Source: an uncultured Saprospiraceae bacterium
Lineage (GTDB): Bacteria > Bacteroidota > Bacteroidia > Chitinophagales > Saprospiraceae
Length of the DNA: 64,000 bases
Direction of reading: 5' to 3'
NCBI GenBank assembly: GCA_938045585.1
Contig: CALIAU010000006.1
Coordinates: 1-64,000 of the forward strand
The notes beneath the pieces are model-generated. The model made no database searches. It saw only the letters and a program-made list of their open reading frames with translations, and had not been told where the DNA came from. The translations under genes and the position numbers were made by a program. Positions 47,201 to 55,100 of this stretch are shown here, in pieces. Each line of letters starts with the position of its first letter. Position 1 is the stretch's first letter.

Positions 47201-48675
47201 TCAGAAAGTAAACTACATCCAATAGGTTCGTACGCATCGCCATTTGCATCAACAAATCCTATGAATTCACCCGTATTGCAATCTTCTTGTGCAAAGAATA
47301 AATTGCTAGTAGGGTTGTCCAGTAGATAACTATCTAAGTCATTACAACCAATTGCCTCAATATCTTCAAGTAATTGATTTACACCAGTGGACAAGTTGAT
47401 TGTATATAAACCCGTTGAACTACAATAGTAACCAATCTCTTCACAGTCTTCAATCGCTAATCCTTGCGCAACTCCTGCCAATGGAGCAATAGTTTCTAGA
47501 ATATTTCCATTAATATCAAATCGGATAAGCTCATTGGTTCCACTAATCCAAATCTGATTCATACCTAAGAAAATGATATCTCTTGCAAGAGATATATCAG
47601 CATTAAACAAGAGAGTGGCATTTCCAGTAGCTGCATCAATTTCAAACACATTATTATCATTGGACACAGCGTATACATCTCCAAGTGGGGTTACATCTAA
47701 TCCTATTATTGTTGAAGAAGTATTTGTAGGACCAATTAATGTAAATGTTTCAGCGGCAAAATCTCCTACGTAATAATTTTTATTTGTACCTACAAAATAG
47801 AACTCATCTTTGTCTAATGGGTTTACAGCAATTGTATAGGTATTCGGAAGGGTAGGAAAGACTTTTGATACCATCATTCCTGTCGCTATATCATATTGGA
47901 ATATAGTTTTTGATGCTTGGCTAATACCTATTAAACCACTGATAATATTGTCCTCATAGCATGTGCCACAAGATTCTGATATATACTCTGAGGGACATAT
48001 ATCAAAGTTCGGCGGACAAGTTAATACTGGAGGCTCGGTACAACATTCGCCAGTTACAGTTACATCAAATGAGCAACTATTCACATTGCCACAGGCGTCC
48101 GTAACTGTAAAGGTTACAGTGGTAGTTCCTTCTGGGAATTCGTCACCACTGGAGTAGTTTGAGGTCATGCTGGCTACTTCACAGTTATCTGCAGGAACGG
48201 GGTCTACCCATTCTACAATAGCACTGCAGTCTTCACTAAGATCCACAACGATGTCTTCTGGACATTCCCATACGCTAGGCACCTCCACATCTTCAAGTAG
48301 GATAATTTGGGTACACTCAGCAAATAGCCAAGGGTTTGAGTTGTTTGGGTATTCGGCAAACCAAATACGCTTAATCAATGTCTGGCCTGTACATGGACCC
48401 TCTGACATCAGAAGGTCGGTATAGGTAACAACTGGATCTTCGCAGTCACTGTCTCCCGCAACAGCAGTTGCATATCCGGTATGATCTGGATTTGTATTGT
48501 CTCCAGGACATCCAAAATAATTTGAAGGACAGGTAATTACTGGGGAAGTATTACACTCAACACAAGCATCTTTGTCTACATTCGCAGAGATGTTTGGAAT
48601 AGAGAGTAACAGAAATAATAATGTGGCTATAACAAGGTTTGGATACTTTGCTTGACCTAAAGTTAGTTTATTCAT
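44227..48675 (-). CDS. Giant T9SS adhesin with HYR repeats, propeller, two C-type lectin domains and GEVED domain
   Basis: This 1482-aa protein begins with a Sec signal (about 12-32). HYR domains follow (for example PADNCEVASMTSNYSSGDEF, then FTVTDACGNVNSCSF). A propeller-like insert (about 235-450) comes next, then more HYR domains. Two near-identical C-type lectin domains (about 850-985 and 1055-1190) each carry YTNWYPGQPN and NGQWND calcium/sugar motifs. A GEVED domain (about 1255-1385, ends EIEDYCLSITGG) and a type A T9SS tail (FDIYPNPSVGAINI ... GVYFIRLIDT) complete it. It should be displayed on the surface to bind glycans or calcium-dependent ligands. It has its own promoter and terminator. 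Confidence 0.87.
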   Translation of the reverse strand: MNKLTLGQAKYPNLVIATLLFLLLSIPNISANVDKDACVECNTSPVITCPSNYFGCPGDNTNPDHTGYATAVAGDSDCEDPVVTYTDLLMSEGPCTGQTLIKRIWFAEYPNNSNPWLFAECTQIILLEDVEVPSVWECPEDIVVDLSEDCSAIVEWVDPVPADNCEVASMTSNYSSGDEFPEGTTTVTFTVTDACGNVNSCSFDVTVTGECCTEPPVLTCPPNFDICPSEYISESCGTCYEDNIISGLIGISQASKTIFQYDIATGMMVSKVFPTLPNTYTIAVNPLDKDEFYFVGTNKNYYVGDFAAETFTLIGPTNTSSTIIGLDVTPLGDVYAVSNDNNVFEIDAATGNATLLFNADISLARDIIFLGMNQIWISGTNELIRFDINGNILETIAPLAGVAQGLAIEDCEEIGYYCSSTGLYTINLSTGVNQLLEDIEAIGCNDLDSYLLDNPTSNLFFAQEDCNTGEFIGFVDANGDAYEPIGCSLLSDECDFTGGQMTTDTGEATAEPGSASCGAPIVSYEDTILSTGPCDGEIKIKRVWTATDSENPSLVSTCDQIINVRDVLGPVFGSCPSDIYISQDGECEMPATWSAPVVTDNCELTSLTSTHASGDMFPAGETVVTYTATDACGNESTCSFTVNVTDNCCTSPPDIYCPSNIVSCPGTPTGPSNMGYASGSSDDGCGEPIITFSDAIISSGPCFGQKKIKRTWKATDPSDASLSSTCDQIIDLKDSTAPVFWDCPDDIWVTSGNIATWIEPIATDECGIDHVSSNYTSGSTFPVGTTEVIYTAYDACGNASTCWFSVVVEASGNLEITCPPDLTVSCNDDISSLPLEPTYWSDCPSCNSAGYIPGFIYMGSYNGSSYYCSTSPATWSTASNVCSANGGYLASIGSAGENAFLANILTLQSAYIGLSDASQEGNFTWSSGEPMGYTNWYPGQPNDYLDQQDHVEMLNNGQWNDQYASKKLEFIMELPCLTINQTSGPDLNSSLPEGVHWIGYQATDACGNTATCNFKLTVEGAVELWCPSDITVSNDNGGSGMNVSWQDPELNSCCSSNGGGSYIPGFIYMGSYNGSSYYCSLEPDTWESAQSVCSANGGYLACIDSPSENAYLANQLPISAAYIGLNDAWDEGQFTWASCGEPLNYTNWYPGQPNNFNGNQDYVELLSNGQWNDQYYYKALEYIMEIPSCNSINQTAGPANGSYFPNGTTTVAYTAYDCCGNTASCSFKVTVEESICDPLGLESQQGWINEVMIDTYTNTSGNNGGYADFTNTCIPVEAGGSYDLRLSPQYSLGNLNAFWHVYIDYNMDGDFIDSGEFVAYGAAIGNIAGTLSLPYNIWNGDVTMRLVMHLGSYATSACDSEGSGEIEDYCLSITGGSLIIGDDHIESRSENSPIELVSNVSNKFDIYPNPSVGAINISAKERFDINAEIYNTAGKLVKTFTANSDSKREISISELQDGVYFIRLIDTESREVSTKKIILNKE
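45113..46128 (-). repeat. Internal duplication of the C-type lectin module
   Basis: Two segments of roughly 380 bases (about 45113-45492 and 45748-46128) encode lectin domains that both start YIPGFIYMGSYNGSSYYCS and share NGGYLA and GYTNWYPGQPN/NYTNWYPGQPN. The DNA is alike too (ATAACTTCCCATGTAAATAAA in both, apart from the ends). This points to a fairly recent in-gene duplication. Boundaries are approximate. Confidence 0.75.
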
Positions 48676-48789
48676 TGTTTTTATTTGTGCATCAAATAGT
48701 ATAGGTACATCCTACACCTGTGTGTATTGTTGCAAAAAAAATGAATGGATCAGCAAAAGTGAATTGAGTGAATTGTAAATTGGTTGTCA

Positions 48790-48819
48790 CAAATATAGCT
48801 TAAAAAGCAGTTCTTACAA
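48790..48819 (-). promoter_or_regulatory. Full Bacteroidota-type promoter for the 1482-aa adhesin gene
   Basis: On minus TTG (48817-48819), 19 bases, TATATTTG (48790-48797): the exact TTG-N19-TAnnTTTG arrangement. It predicts a 5' leader of about 110 bases and lies close to the start of the divergent SBP gene. Confidence 0.7.
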
Positions 48820-48829
48820 TAATATTTTA

Positions 48830-50473
48830 ATGTTAAATTTTTCTAAAAGTTGTATTCAAAACCCGAGGATAGCAGCATATGTGTCTGTTAATCATGATAT
48901 TATATATGTTTTTTTCTTATTAATTATTTTGTTTTCTTGCAAAAATGATAGTCAATCGGAAGAATACAAGGTACTTCGCTATAATCAAGCGAATAATATT
49001 ACTTCTTTGGACCCAGCCTTTGCTAAATCGCAAAACAACATGTGGGCAGTAAATCAAATCTATGATGGCTTACTGAGTCTCAATGCATCTTTGGATCTCG
49101 TTCCTCGTTTAGCTAAATCATGGCGTTTTTCCGCTGACAGAAAACAAATAACTTTTCTACTAGATACCTCATATAAATTTCATGATGACCCCTGTTTTGA
49201 AGGGAAGCCTAGATATTTGAAAGCAGATGATGTTGTATACAGTTTTAATAGAATCATAGATAAAGACACGAATTCGCCAGGTTCTTGGATATTTAATGGC
49301 ACTGTTGCTGATGAAAATCCTTTTTTAGCTGTAAATGATAGCACCTTTGTATTACGGCTGCAAAAACCATTTCTGCCTATACTTGGCATTTTGACAATGC
49401 AATATTGTTCTATTGTGCCGGAAGAAGCAGTCTTAAGCTATGGCAACCAATTTAGATCGCATCCTGTAGGAACTGGTCCTTTTAAGTTTAAAACATGGAA
49501 AGAGAATCAGGGCTTGTACCTGCTTAAAAACGAAGATTATCCTAATAACCCGGGCGATATAGATGGTATAAAAGTCAGCTTTATTCCAGATAAGAAAATT
49601 GCATATTATGAATTGTTAAATAACAATCTGGATTTATTATCTGGAATTGAGTCATCCTATGCGAGCGAACTTTTAGATAAGGAGGGCAGGCTATTGGATA
49701 GGCATGCAGATGTATTTACTTTAAACAATGCGCCCTTTCTAAACACAGAATATATTGGTATTAACATGGAATTAGCTAAGAATTCCATTTTAGGTACAAA
49801 AGATTTTAGGAAGGCACTCAATTTTGCTATCAATAGAAAAGAACTCTTAGCTAGTTTAAAGAATAACATTGGAAGTCCGGCAGATGCTGGATTTGTTCCC
49901 AAAGGACTGCCAGTCCATAATCCAGAAAAAGTACGTGGATATTCATTTAATCAAGATTCTGCTTTGTATTATTTGAAAAAATCCAACTATTTTGAAGATA
50001 AAGAGCTCATTACTGTACATACAAATAATGAATACATTGACGTGATCACGTACGTAGCAAAGAGTTGGGAAAATATGGGTATACAAGTCAAGATAGAGCT
50101 TATGGAACCCTCCATTCTACGACAGGGTATGCGCAATGAATCTATCGCTATGTTTCGTGCATCTTGGATCGCTGATTATCCTGATGCTGAAAGTTTTCTC
50201 TGTATGTATTACAGCAAGAATCCACCTCCCCCGAATTACACCCGCTTTAGAAATGATACCTTTGATAAACTCTACGAAGCAGCCTTGTCAGAGACAGATC
50301 TATCCAAACGATATGCTTTATATTGGCAAATGGACAGGATACTAATAGACGAGGCACCCATTATCTTTTTATACTACGATGAAACAGCGGTCTTCGTTAG
50401 GAATCGCATTGAAAACTTAAATACAAATGCACTCAACATGCTAGACGCAAGAGGTGTGCATATCGCTGATTAG
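48830..50473 (+). CDS. ABC transporter substrate-binding lipoprotein, SBP family 5 (oligopeptide type)
   Basis: The 547-aa protein has a hydrophobic lipoprotein-like signal (IIYVFFLLIILFSCKND) preceded by about 25 extra residues, so the real start may be a non-ATG codon nearer the helix. The SBP_bac_5 fold shows YNQANNITSLDPAFAKSQNN, WRFSADRKQITFLLD, ADDVVYSFNRI and VGTGPFKF. It binds peptides or similar solutes outside the inner membrane. It has no permease next to it. The fused ATPase at 36406 is a candidate partner. The 3' end overlaps the opposite gene by 4 bases. Confidence 0.88.
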   Translation: MLNFSKSCIQNPRIAAYVSVNHDIIYVFFLLIILFSCKNDSQSEEYKVLRYNQANNITSLDPAFAKSQNNMWAVNQIYDGLLSLNASLDLVPRLAKSWRFSADRKQITFLLDTSYKFHDDPCFEGKPRYLKADDVVYSFNRIIDKDTNSPGSWIFNGTVADENPFLAVNDSTFVLRLQKPFLPILGILTMQYCSIVPEEAVLSYGNQFRSHPVGTGPFKFKTWKENQGLYLLKNEDYPNNPGDIDGIKVSFIPDKKIAYYELLNNNLDLLSGIESSYASELLDKEGRLLDRHADVFTLNNAPFLNTEYIGINMELAKNSILGTKDFRKALNFAINRKELLASLKNNIGSPADAGFVPKGLPVHNPEKVRGYSFNQDSALYYLKKSNYFEDKELITVHTNNEYIDVITYVAKSWENMGIQVKIELMEPSILRQGMRNESIAMFRASWIADYPDAESFLCMYYSKNPPPPNYTRFRNDTFDKLYEAALSETDLSKRYALYWQMDRILIDEAPIIFLYYDETAVFVRNRIENLNTNALNMLDARGVHIAD

Positions 50474-51480
50474 TGTAAGTCTCCAATCTTTATTGCTGTC
50501 GTGTTTAACTGAATTGTATTACCAGGATTCGTCATCAAGGATACACTCGGTGGATCAAACTGCCAAACATTTCCATTAGGAAAATCGGAAAGCCCCAAAA
50601 TGACTTTGCGCAAAGCAACAACATCTATACCTGAAATTTTATCATCTTGATTTACATCAGCTGCAATAAGCTTATAATCTTCATCAAGTAGGGTAAGTCC
50701 CAAAATATGTCGAACCATTAAAGTAATATCAATTGTAGAAACACCGCTTAAAGGGTCTGAAGTCTTATCAAAGTACAAGGTAGGAGTCGTAAGATTAGGA
50801 TATGCTGCAAATATTTCTTCAACGGTTAAATAGGTAGACAAATTTATATTTGTTGCAGCATTCGCATTCCCTGCATTTCCAATCTTTGTTGTGATTCCAG
50901 CTAAGCCTGCATTTGTCGCTGCATTCACCACATTTAAATTGAAAGCAGTCGTAGGTTGGTCCATATCTTCCTCCTCACCAGTTGCTCCTGTCGCTATGAT
51001 AGCTTCTTCCACTGAAAACAAGTTTGGTGCAACTGTAACCTCCCCATCAGGGCCAATAACATAGTATGAGGGCGTCCCAAAAAATGGACCAAAATCCCCA
51101 GAAGTAAATAACGCTTGCGCAGCAAATCCACCGCCATCCAATCCTGCTCCAGGAAATGTTAAGCCATGGTTTTCTTTAAACATGGCAACATCGGCATTAC
51201 TATCCCAATCTTTATTTGAAAGCTCCATAAACTGAACATCATATTGTCCTTCACCCCAATCCACATATTTTTCTTGCACAGAAGGAGCAACAGCATTGCA
51301 AGGAGGGCAGGTAACAAAAAAGATTTTAATGACTACCGTTGTGCCTTGATCCAAATAATCTTCGTACAGGGTATGGCTGACACCCTCAGTGTCTGTGATG
51401 GTAAAATCTGGTGCTAATTGAGCAGATACGCTGATAGTGAGAACAATAGATAGGCACAGAGTGTTGATTAGATGCTTCAT
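50470..51480 (-). CDS. Secreted thioredoxin-fold protein with dockerin-like C-terminus
   Basis: The 336-aa protein has a Sec signal (about 1-20), a TlpA/redoxin-like domain (about 21-160) with CPPC at 58-61 and PSYYVIGPDGEVTV, then a linker and a dockerin-like segment (about 228-290) with two Ca-loop/helix units (VSTIDITLMVRHILGLTL; ADVNQDDKISGIDVVALRKVI). It ends in a short WQFD...AIKIGDLH tail. The same dockerin-to-KIGD layout occurs in the 853-aa protein at 5811, where more sequence follows. A redox enzyme attached to a surface or matrix partner is the simplest reading (inference). Confidence 0.75.
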   Translation of the reverse strand: MKHLINTLCLSIVLTISVSAQLAPDFTITDTEGVSHTLYEDYLDQGTTVVIKIFFVTCPPCNAVAPSVQEKYVDWGEGQYDVQFMELSNKDWDSNADVAMFKENHGLTFPGAGLDGGGFAAQALFTSGDFGPFFGTPSYYVIGPDGEVTVAPNLFSVEEAIIATGATGEEEDMDQPTTAFNLNVVNAATNAGLAGITTKIGNAGNANAATNINLSTYLTVEEIFAAYPNLTTPTLYFDKTSDPLSGVSTIDITLMVRHILGLTLLDEDYKLIAADVNQDDKISGIDVVALRKVILGLSDFPNGNVWQFDPPSVSLMTNPGNTIQLNTTAIKIGDLH

Positions 51481-51538
51481 AATCAGATTAGTTTTAACTT
51501 TATAAAGTTATGCATTTTAAATTTTCAATCCAACGCAT

Positions 51539-52267
51539 TTGAAGAAAACGTCGCCACTCGTCATTCTAGAAGATCTGGGCTACATAGAGTACCAGAGTGC
51601 CTGGAATTATCAAACGCAAGTACATGAATCAATAAGAGAGTGCAAAATGAGTGCCATACGAGCTGGAAAGGCCTATATAGCTGACCATAAACTCTTGTTT
51701 TGTGAGCACAATTCTGTTTTTACACTGGGTAAAACGGCTAAAATGGATCATCTGCTGAGTACAGAATCCGAACTGAAACACCAAGGAGTACAAACAATAA
51801 AAATTAATAGAGGAGGAGATATTACCTATCACGGACCAGGACAATTGACTGTTTATCCCATTTTTGACCTAGATTTTTTCTTTCATGATGTGCACAAATA
51901 TGTACGCTTATTAGAAGAAGTTGTAATACAGGTTCTCAATAAATATGGCTTGGCTGGAGTAAGGTTGGAAGGATTTACCGGAGTCTGGCTAGAGGATAAG
52001 CTAGGGCAGAGGAAAATTTGTGCAATCGGTGTGCATCTGAGTAGATGGGTAACTATGCATGGGCTTGCACTAAATGTAAACACAGAATTGGATTATTTCA
52101 AACAGATAGTGCCCTGTGGTATTAAAGAAAAGAATAAGTCAGTAACTTCTATTGCAAAAGAACTTGGAAGGCCTATAGATATGTTAGAACTCAAGCAATT
52201 TGTTGCAGAAGAGTTCAAAAACGTATTCGCTATTGCATATAAAAATGAAAAAGGAGATACAAACTGA
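51539..52267 (+). CDS. lipB: Octanoyltransferase LipB
   Basis: LipB moves octanoyl from acyl carrier protein to lipoyl domains, such as those of the pyruvate dehydrogenase E2. The 242-aa protein has INRGGDITYHGPGQLTVYP (about 90-108), the catalytic Lys in KICAIGVHL and the nucleophile Cys in IVPCGIKEK. The start is TTG (51539-51541); no in-frame ATG lies nearby and the family N-terminus is only preserved from here. Its own hairpin terminator overlaps the stop codon. Confidence 0.95.
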   Translation: MKKTSPLVILEDLGYIEYQSAWNYQTQVHESIRECKMSAIRAGKAYIADHKLLFCEHNSVFTLGKTAKMDHLLSTESELKHQGVQTIKINRGGDITYHGPGQLTVYPIFDLDFFFHDVHKYVRLLEEVVIQVLNKYGLAGVRLEGFTGVWLEDKLGQRKICAIGVHLSRWVTMHGLALNVNTELDYFKQIVPCGIKEKNKSVTSIAKELGRPIDMLELKQFVAEEFKNVFAIAYKNEKGDTN

Positions 52268-52288
52268 TTATGCCGCATCTCCTTTTTT
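52248..52288 (+). terminator. Intrinsic terminator overlapping the end of lipB
   Basis: AAAAAGGAGAT (52248-52258) pairs with ATCTCCTTTTT (52277-52287); the downstream arm merges with the T-run. The stem begins inside the last lipB codons. Confidence 0.8.
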
Positions 52289-52309
52289 GATTTTTCTCGT
52301 ATTGAGTTC

Positions 52310-54175
52310 TTAATTCTTTATAACCGAAATTTCAACACGTCTATTTAGTCGACGACCATCTTTCGTGTCATTGCTTGCAATTGGATCTACTTCGCCTCTT
52401 CCAATGTATTGTAATCTACTTGCATCTATTCCTCTTTTTATCATCAGTTCATATACTCTTTTAGCACGACGTTCGGAGAGTCTTTGGTTATAGCTCGCAG
52501 TACCTCTATTATCCGTATAACCACTGATCAAGAAAACTGTTGTTGGATAGCCTTTTGCAAATGCAACTGCTTCATCAATTTTGATGGATGAGTTATCTGT
52601 TATGGCATCACTATCCGTTACAAATTTAATTTCACGCATAGTAAAGTTTATAGATCGTATCGCCTCAATATCTGGAGTTGCTATGACTACCTTCTTTTTT
52701 GGTTCAGGAGGACAGCCCCCGTTTATTGCCACGCCTGGAATCTTAGGACAACTATCTGCTGAATCCATTATGCCATCTCCATCAGTGTCAGGACATCCAT
52801 AGATGACTCCCGGAATACTAGGGCATCGATCAGCTCTGTCTTCTACACCATCTCCATCTGAATCTGGGCAACCAAACACTTTACCAAATACATTTGGGCA
52901 ACCATCCAAATCATCAATGACCCCATCGCCATCTGTGTCTACGTCTTTACATCCCTGATTTTCTACCTTGCCATATTCTTCTGGACATTTATCCTTAGCA
53001 TCTATAATTCCATCTCCATCAGTGTCAGGACAGCCTCCATACTGGGCTAGACCCTTAGTGTCAGGGCAAATATCTTCCTTATCAATGACCCCATCTCCAT
53101 CAGTGTCAGGACAGCCAGAAAAGGTTTTTGATCCAAACTCATCAGGACAATTGTCTCTACTGTCTGTTATCCCATCACCATCTGCATCGGGACATCCATC
53201 TAGTTCGCGTACACCAGGTATAAGAGGGCAGACATCATCTCTGTCTTTGATCCCATCTCCATCTGTGTCTGGATCACCACCTAAGCGGACTCCTAAGCGA
53301 AGCAGTCCAAATTGATAAGAATCATTATTATTTCTATCATCATTTGAATTCGTTGCCCAATACATACCATCTAACCAATCAGTTGTTGGTAGAACGGATC
53401 GCATTTCTAAGTCAAGATAAAATCGTTGGGATAAATCATATCGTAGACCTATACCGTAAGGAAATACAAGATGTGGAGCTTGAAATTCCTCTTGGTCTCT
53501 AACTATTTGATTAAAAATAGGTGATCCTGCATCCACTGCGTCCATGCCATTGTAATCAATTGTTGGGTCGGTATATGCTAAAGCAAGCCCAAGTGTAAAA
53601 TAAGGAGAAAGTATCTTTTTGAATTTCTCTATAGGTCTTAATTCACCATCAATATCTACACGCATTAAACGACCATCCCTACGAACATACCGCCCTTCAA
53701 GCAGTCCTTCTTTAATTTTTTCTTCATCCCAATCTCCCCATCGTTTTGCTCCTCTTGGTTCCCATTCTACATCAATTGAAAGTTCATGTAAGGGGGATTC
53801 CATTTTCCATCCTCTAGGGTGGTGGCAATTATTATTAAGATCCATATCATTTATATCTGAACAAGGACCAGTTAGATCATTATCATCACCAGACATGTTA
53901 CTACCAAAGTAATTTAGTCTAAAGGCAAAATTTGGATTGAGGTGGTATTTTAAATTCAACCCGTAACTCGGTTCAGCTTTGGCAAATAAGGATTCTCCAT
54001 GTCTTGCCCAAGAATGTGTATCGGTACCACTATTAGATAAACCTCCGTGAATGCCAATGTCCCACTTATTTCCAATTTGTATATCATAAGAAGATCGTTC
54101 TTCTACAATTATTTGGGCGGAAGTTGTTACAATTGTAAATACGCAAAATACGTACAGTAAAATTATTCGATACAT
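52310..54175 (-). CDS. OmpA-family outer-membrane protein with thrombospondin type 3 repeats
   Basis: The 621-aa protein has a Sec signal (about 1-20) and an N-terminal beta-barrel (about 25-305). Seven TSP3-type calcium-binding repeats follow (about 305-475; PDTDGDGIMDSADSCP type). The C-terminal OmpA domain (about 510-621) has FLISGYTDNRGTASYNQRLSERRAKRVYELM and GRRLNRRVEISV. It would anchor the outer membrane to peptidoglycan, with Ca-stiffened repeats between barrel and anchor. It is a single gene; the 155 bases upstream hold a perfect AT-rich inverted repeat. Confidence 0.92.
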   Translation of the reverse strand: MYRIILLYVFCVFTIVTTSAQIIVEERSSYDIQIGNKWDIGIHGGLSNSGTDTHSWARHGESLFAKAEPSYGLNLKYHLNPNFAFRLNYFGSNMSGDDNDLTGPCSDINDMDLNNNCHHPRGWKMESPLHELSIDVEWEPRGAKRWGDWDEEKIKEGLLEGRYVRRDGRLMRVDIDGELRPIEKFKKILSPYFTLGLALAYTDPTIDYNGMDAVDAGSPIFNQIVRDQEEFQAPHLVFPYGIGLRYDLSQRFYLDLEMRSVLPTTDWLDGMYWATNSNDDRNNNDSYQFGLLRLGVRLGGDPDTDGDGIKDRDDVCPLIPGVRELDGCPDADGDGITDSRDNCPDEFGSKTFSGCPDTDGDGVIDKEDICPDTKGLAQYGGCPDTDGDGIIDAKDKCPEEYGKVENQGCKDVDTDGDGVIDDLDGCPNVFGKVFGCPDSDGDGVEDRADRCPSIPGVIYGCPDTDGDGIMDSADSCPKIPGVAINGGCPPEPKKKVVIATPDIEAIRSINFTMREIKFVTDSDAITDNSSIKIDEAVAFAKGYPTTVFLISGYTDNRGTASYNQRLSERRAKRVYELMIKRGIDASRLQYIGRGEVDPIASNDTKDGRRLNRRVEISVIKN

Positions 54176-54261
54176 AGCTGTTTGCTTGAATGTTTTAAAT
54201 AGTTCTAAAAGGAATTAACCAACTCGTTGAATTGGGTGCTTGTTGAATGGATAGTACTGTC

Positions 54262-54284
54262 ATATATTATAAAATATAATATAT
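54262..54284. repeat. Perfect AT-only inverted repeat
   Basis: ATATATTATA-AAA-TATAATATAT, arms of 10 bp. It lies between the stop of the SDR gene and the start of the OmpA/TSP3 gene. It could be a weak terminator or a protein-binding site; no T-run follows on minus. Confidence 0.4.
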
Positions 54285-54330
54285 ATTCATCAATAATACG
54301 AGAAATGATCGTAATTCACCTATGAATTAA

Positions 54331-55095
54331 CTATTTATTTCGTCCACTCCTGTGGATCATATTTGAATTGGCCTGTTGTGTACCCATCATTAGGATGTCC
54401 TGAACGACAACATGGCTCGGTCGGCTAGCAGCAAAATAGATGGCTTCTGCAACATCTCTTGAGGTCAGTGGATTAAAGTCGTTGTAGATCTTTGCCTTTT
54501 CTTCATTGCCATCAAAACGCACCTTTGCGAACTCAGTTTCTTCTACATGGCCTGGCGCAATTTGACTCACCTTAATATTATACTTATGAAGGTCTATCCG
54601 TAATGCGCGTGTAAGAGAATCTACTGCATGCTTAGTTGCACAGTACACATTTCCATTTGGATATTCTTCTTTACCTGCAGTGGAACAAATATTAATGATG
54701 TGACCAAACTGTGCTTTTACCATAGATGGACTCACTAAGCGTGTCATGTACAAGAGTCCTTTTAAATTGGTGTCTATCATCTCATCCCAATGCGCAATCT
54801 TACCCTCGTGTATGGGATCGTAACCTTTTGCCTTCCCTGCATTATTGAGTAGTACATCTATAGGCCTATCTTTTATTTTTTCATATGCAGCCTCGCACTC
54901 TTCAAAGGAACGGACATCAAAACTTAGACAATCTACCTCTATGCCATACGCAGTACTCAAATCCTTTGCTAACTTCTCTAATCGCTCTTGGCGCCTGCCG
55001 GTAAGTATTAGATTGTAATTGTGTTTGGCAAATTCTATCGCACTCGCTTTGCCAATCCCTGATGTTGCACCTGTGATTAATATTGTCTTGTTCAT
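54331..55095 (-). CDS. Short-chain dehydrogenase/reductase (YdfG-like)
   Basis: The 254-aa NAD(P)-dependent oxidoreductase has the cofactor loop ITGATSGIGKASA (about 6-18), an Arg pair after strand 2 (TGRRQER) favouring NADP, NNAG (about 90), catalytic Ser in INICSTAGKEEYPNG, and YCATK (about 156-160). The sequence resembles the YdfG/3-hydroxy-acid (serine) dehydrogenase group. Its start lies 5 bases after the TlpA-like gene's stop, so the two are co-transcribed. The exact substrate is not known. Confidence 0.88.
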   Translation of the reverse strand: MNKTILITGATSGIGKASAIEFAKHNYNLILTGRRQERLEKLAKDLSTAYGIEVDCLSFDVRSFEECEAAYEKIKDRPIDVLLNNAGKAKGYDPIHEGKIAHWDEMIDTNLKGLLYMTRLVSPSMVKAQFGHIINICSTAGKEEYPNGNVYCATKHAVDSLTRALRIDLHKYNIKVSQIAPGHVEETEFAKVRFDGNEEKAKIYNDFNPLTSRDVAEAIYFAASRPSHVVVQDILMMGTQQANSNMIHRSGRNK

Positions 55096-55100
55096 AGTGC

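Noticed and set aside
52968-53315. 115-aa plus-strand ORF with regular PSPSVSGQP repeats
   Set aside because: The repeats are the reverse reading of the TSP3 codons; the OmpA/TSP3 protein explains them.
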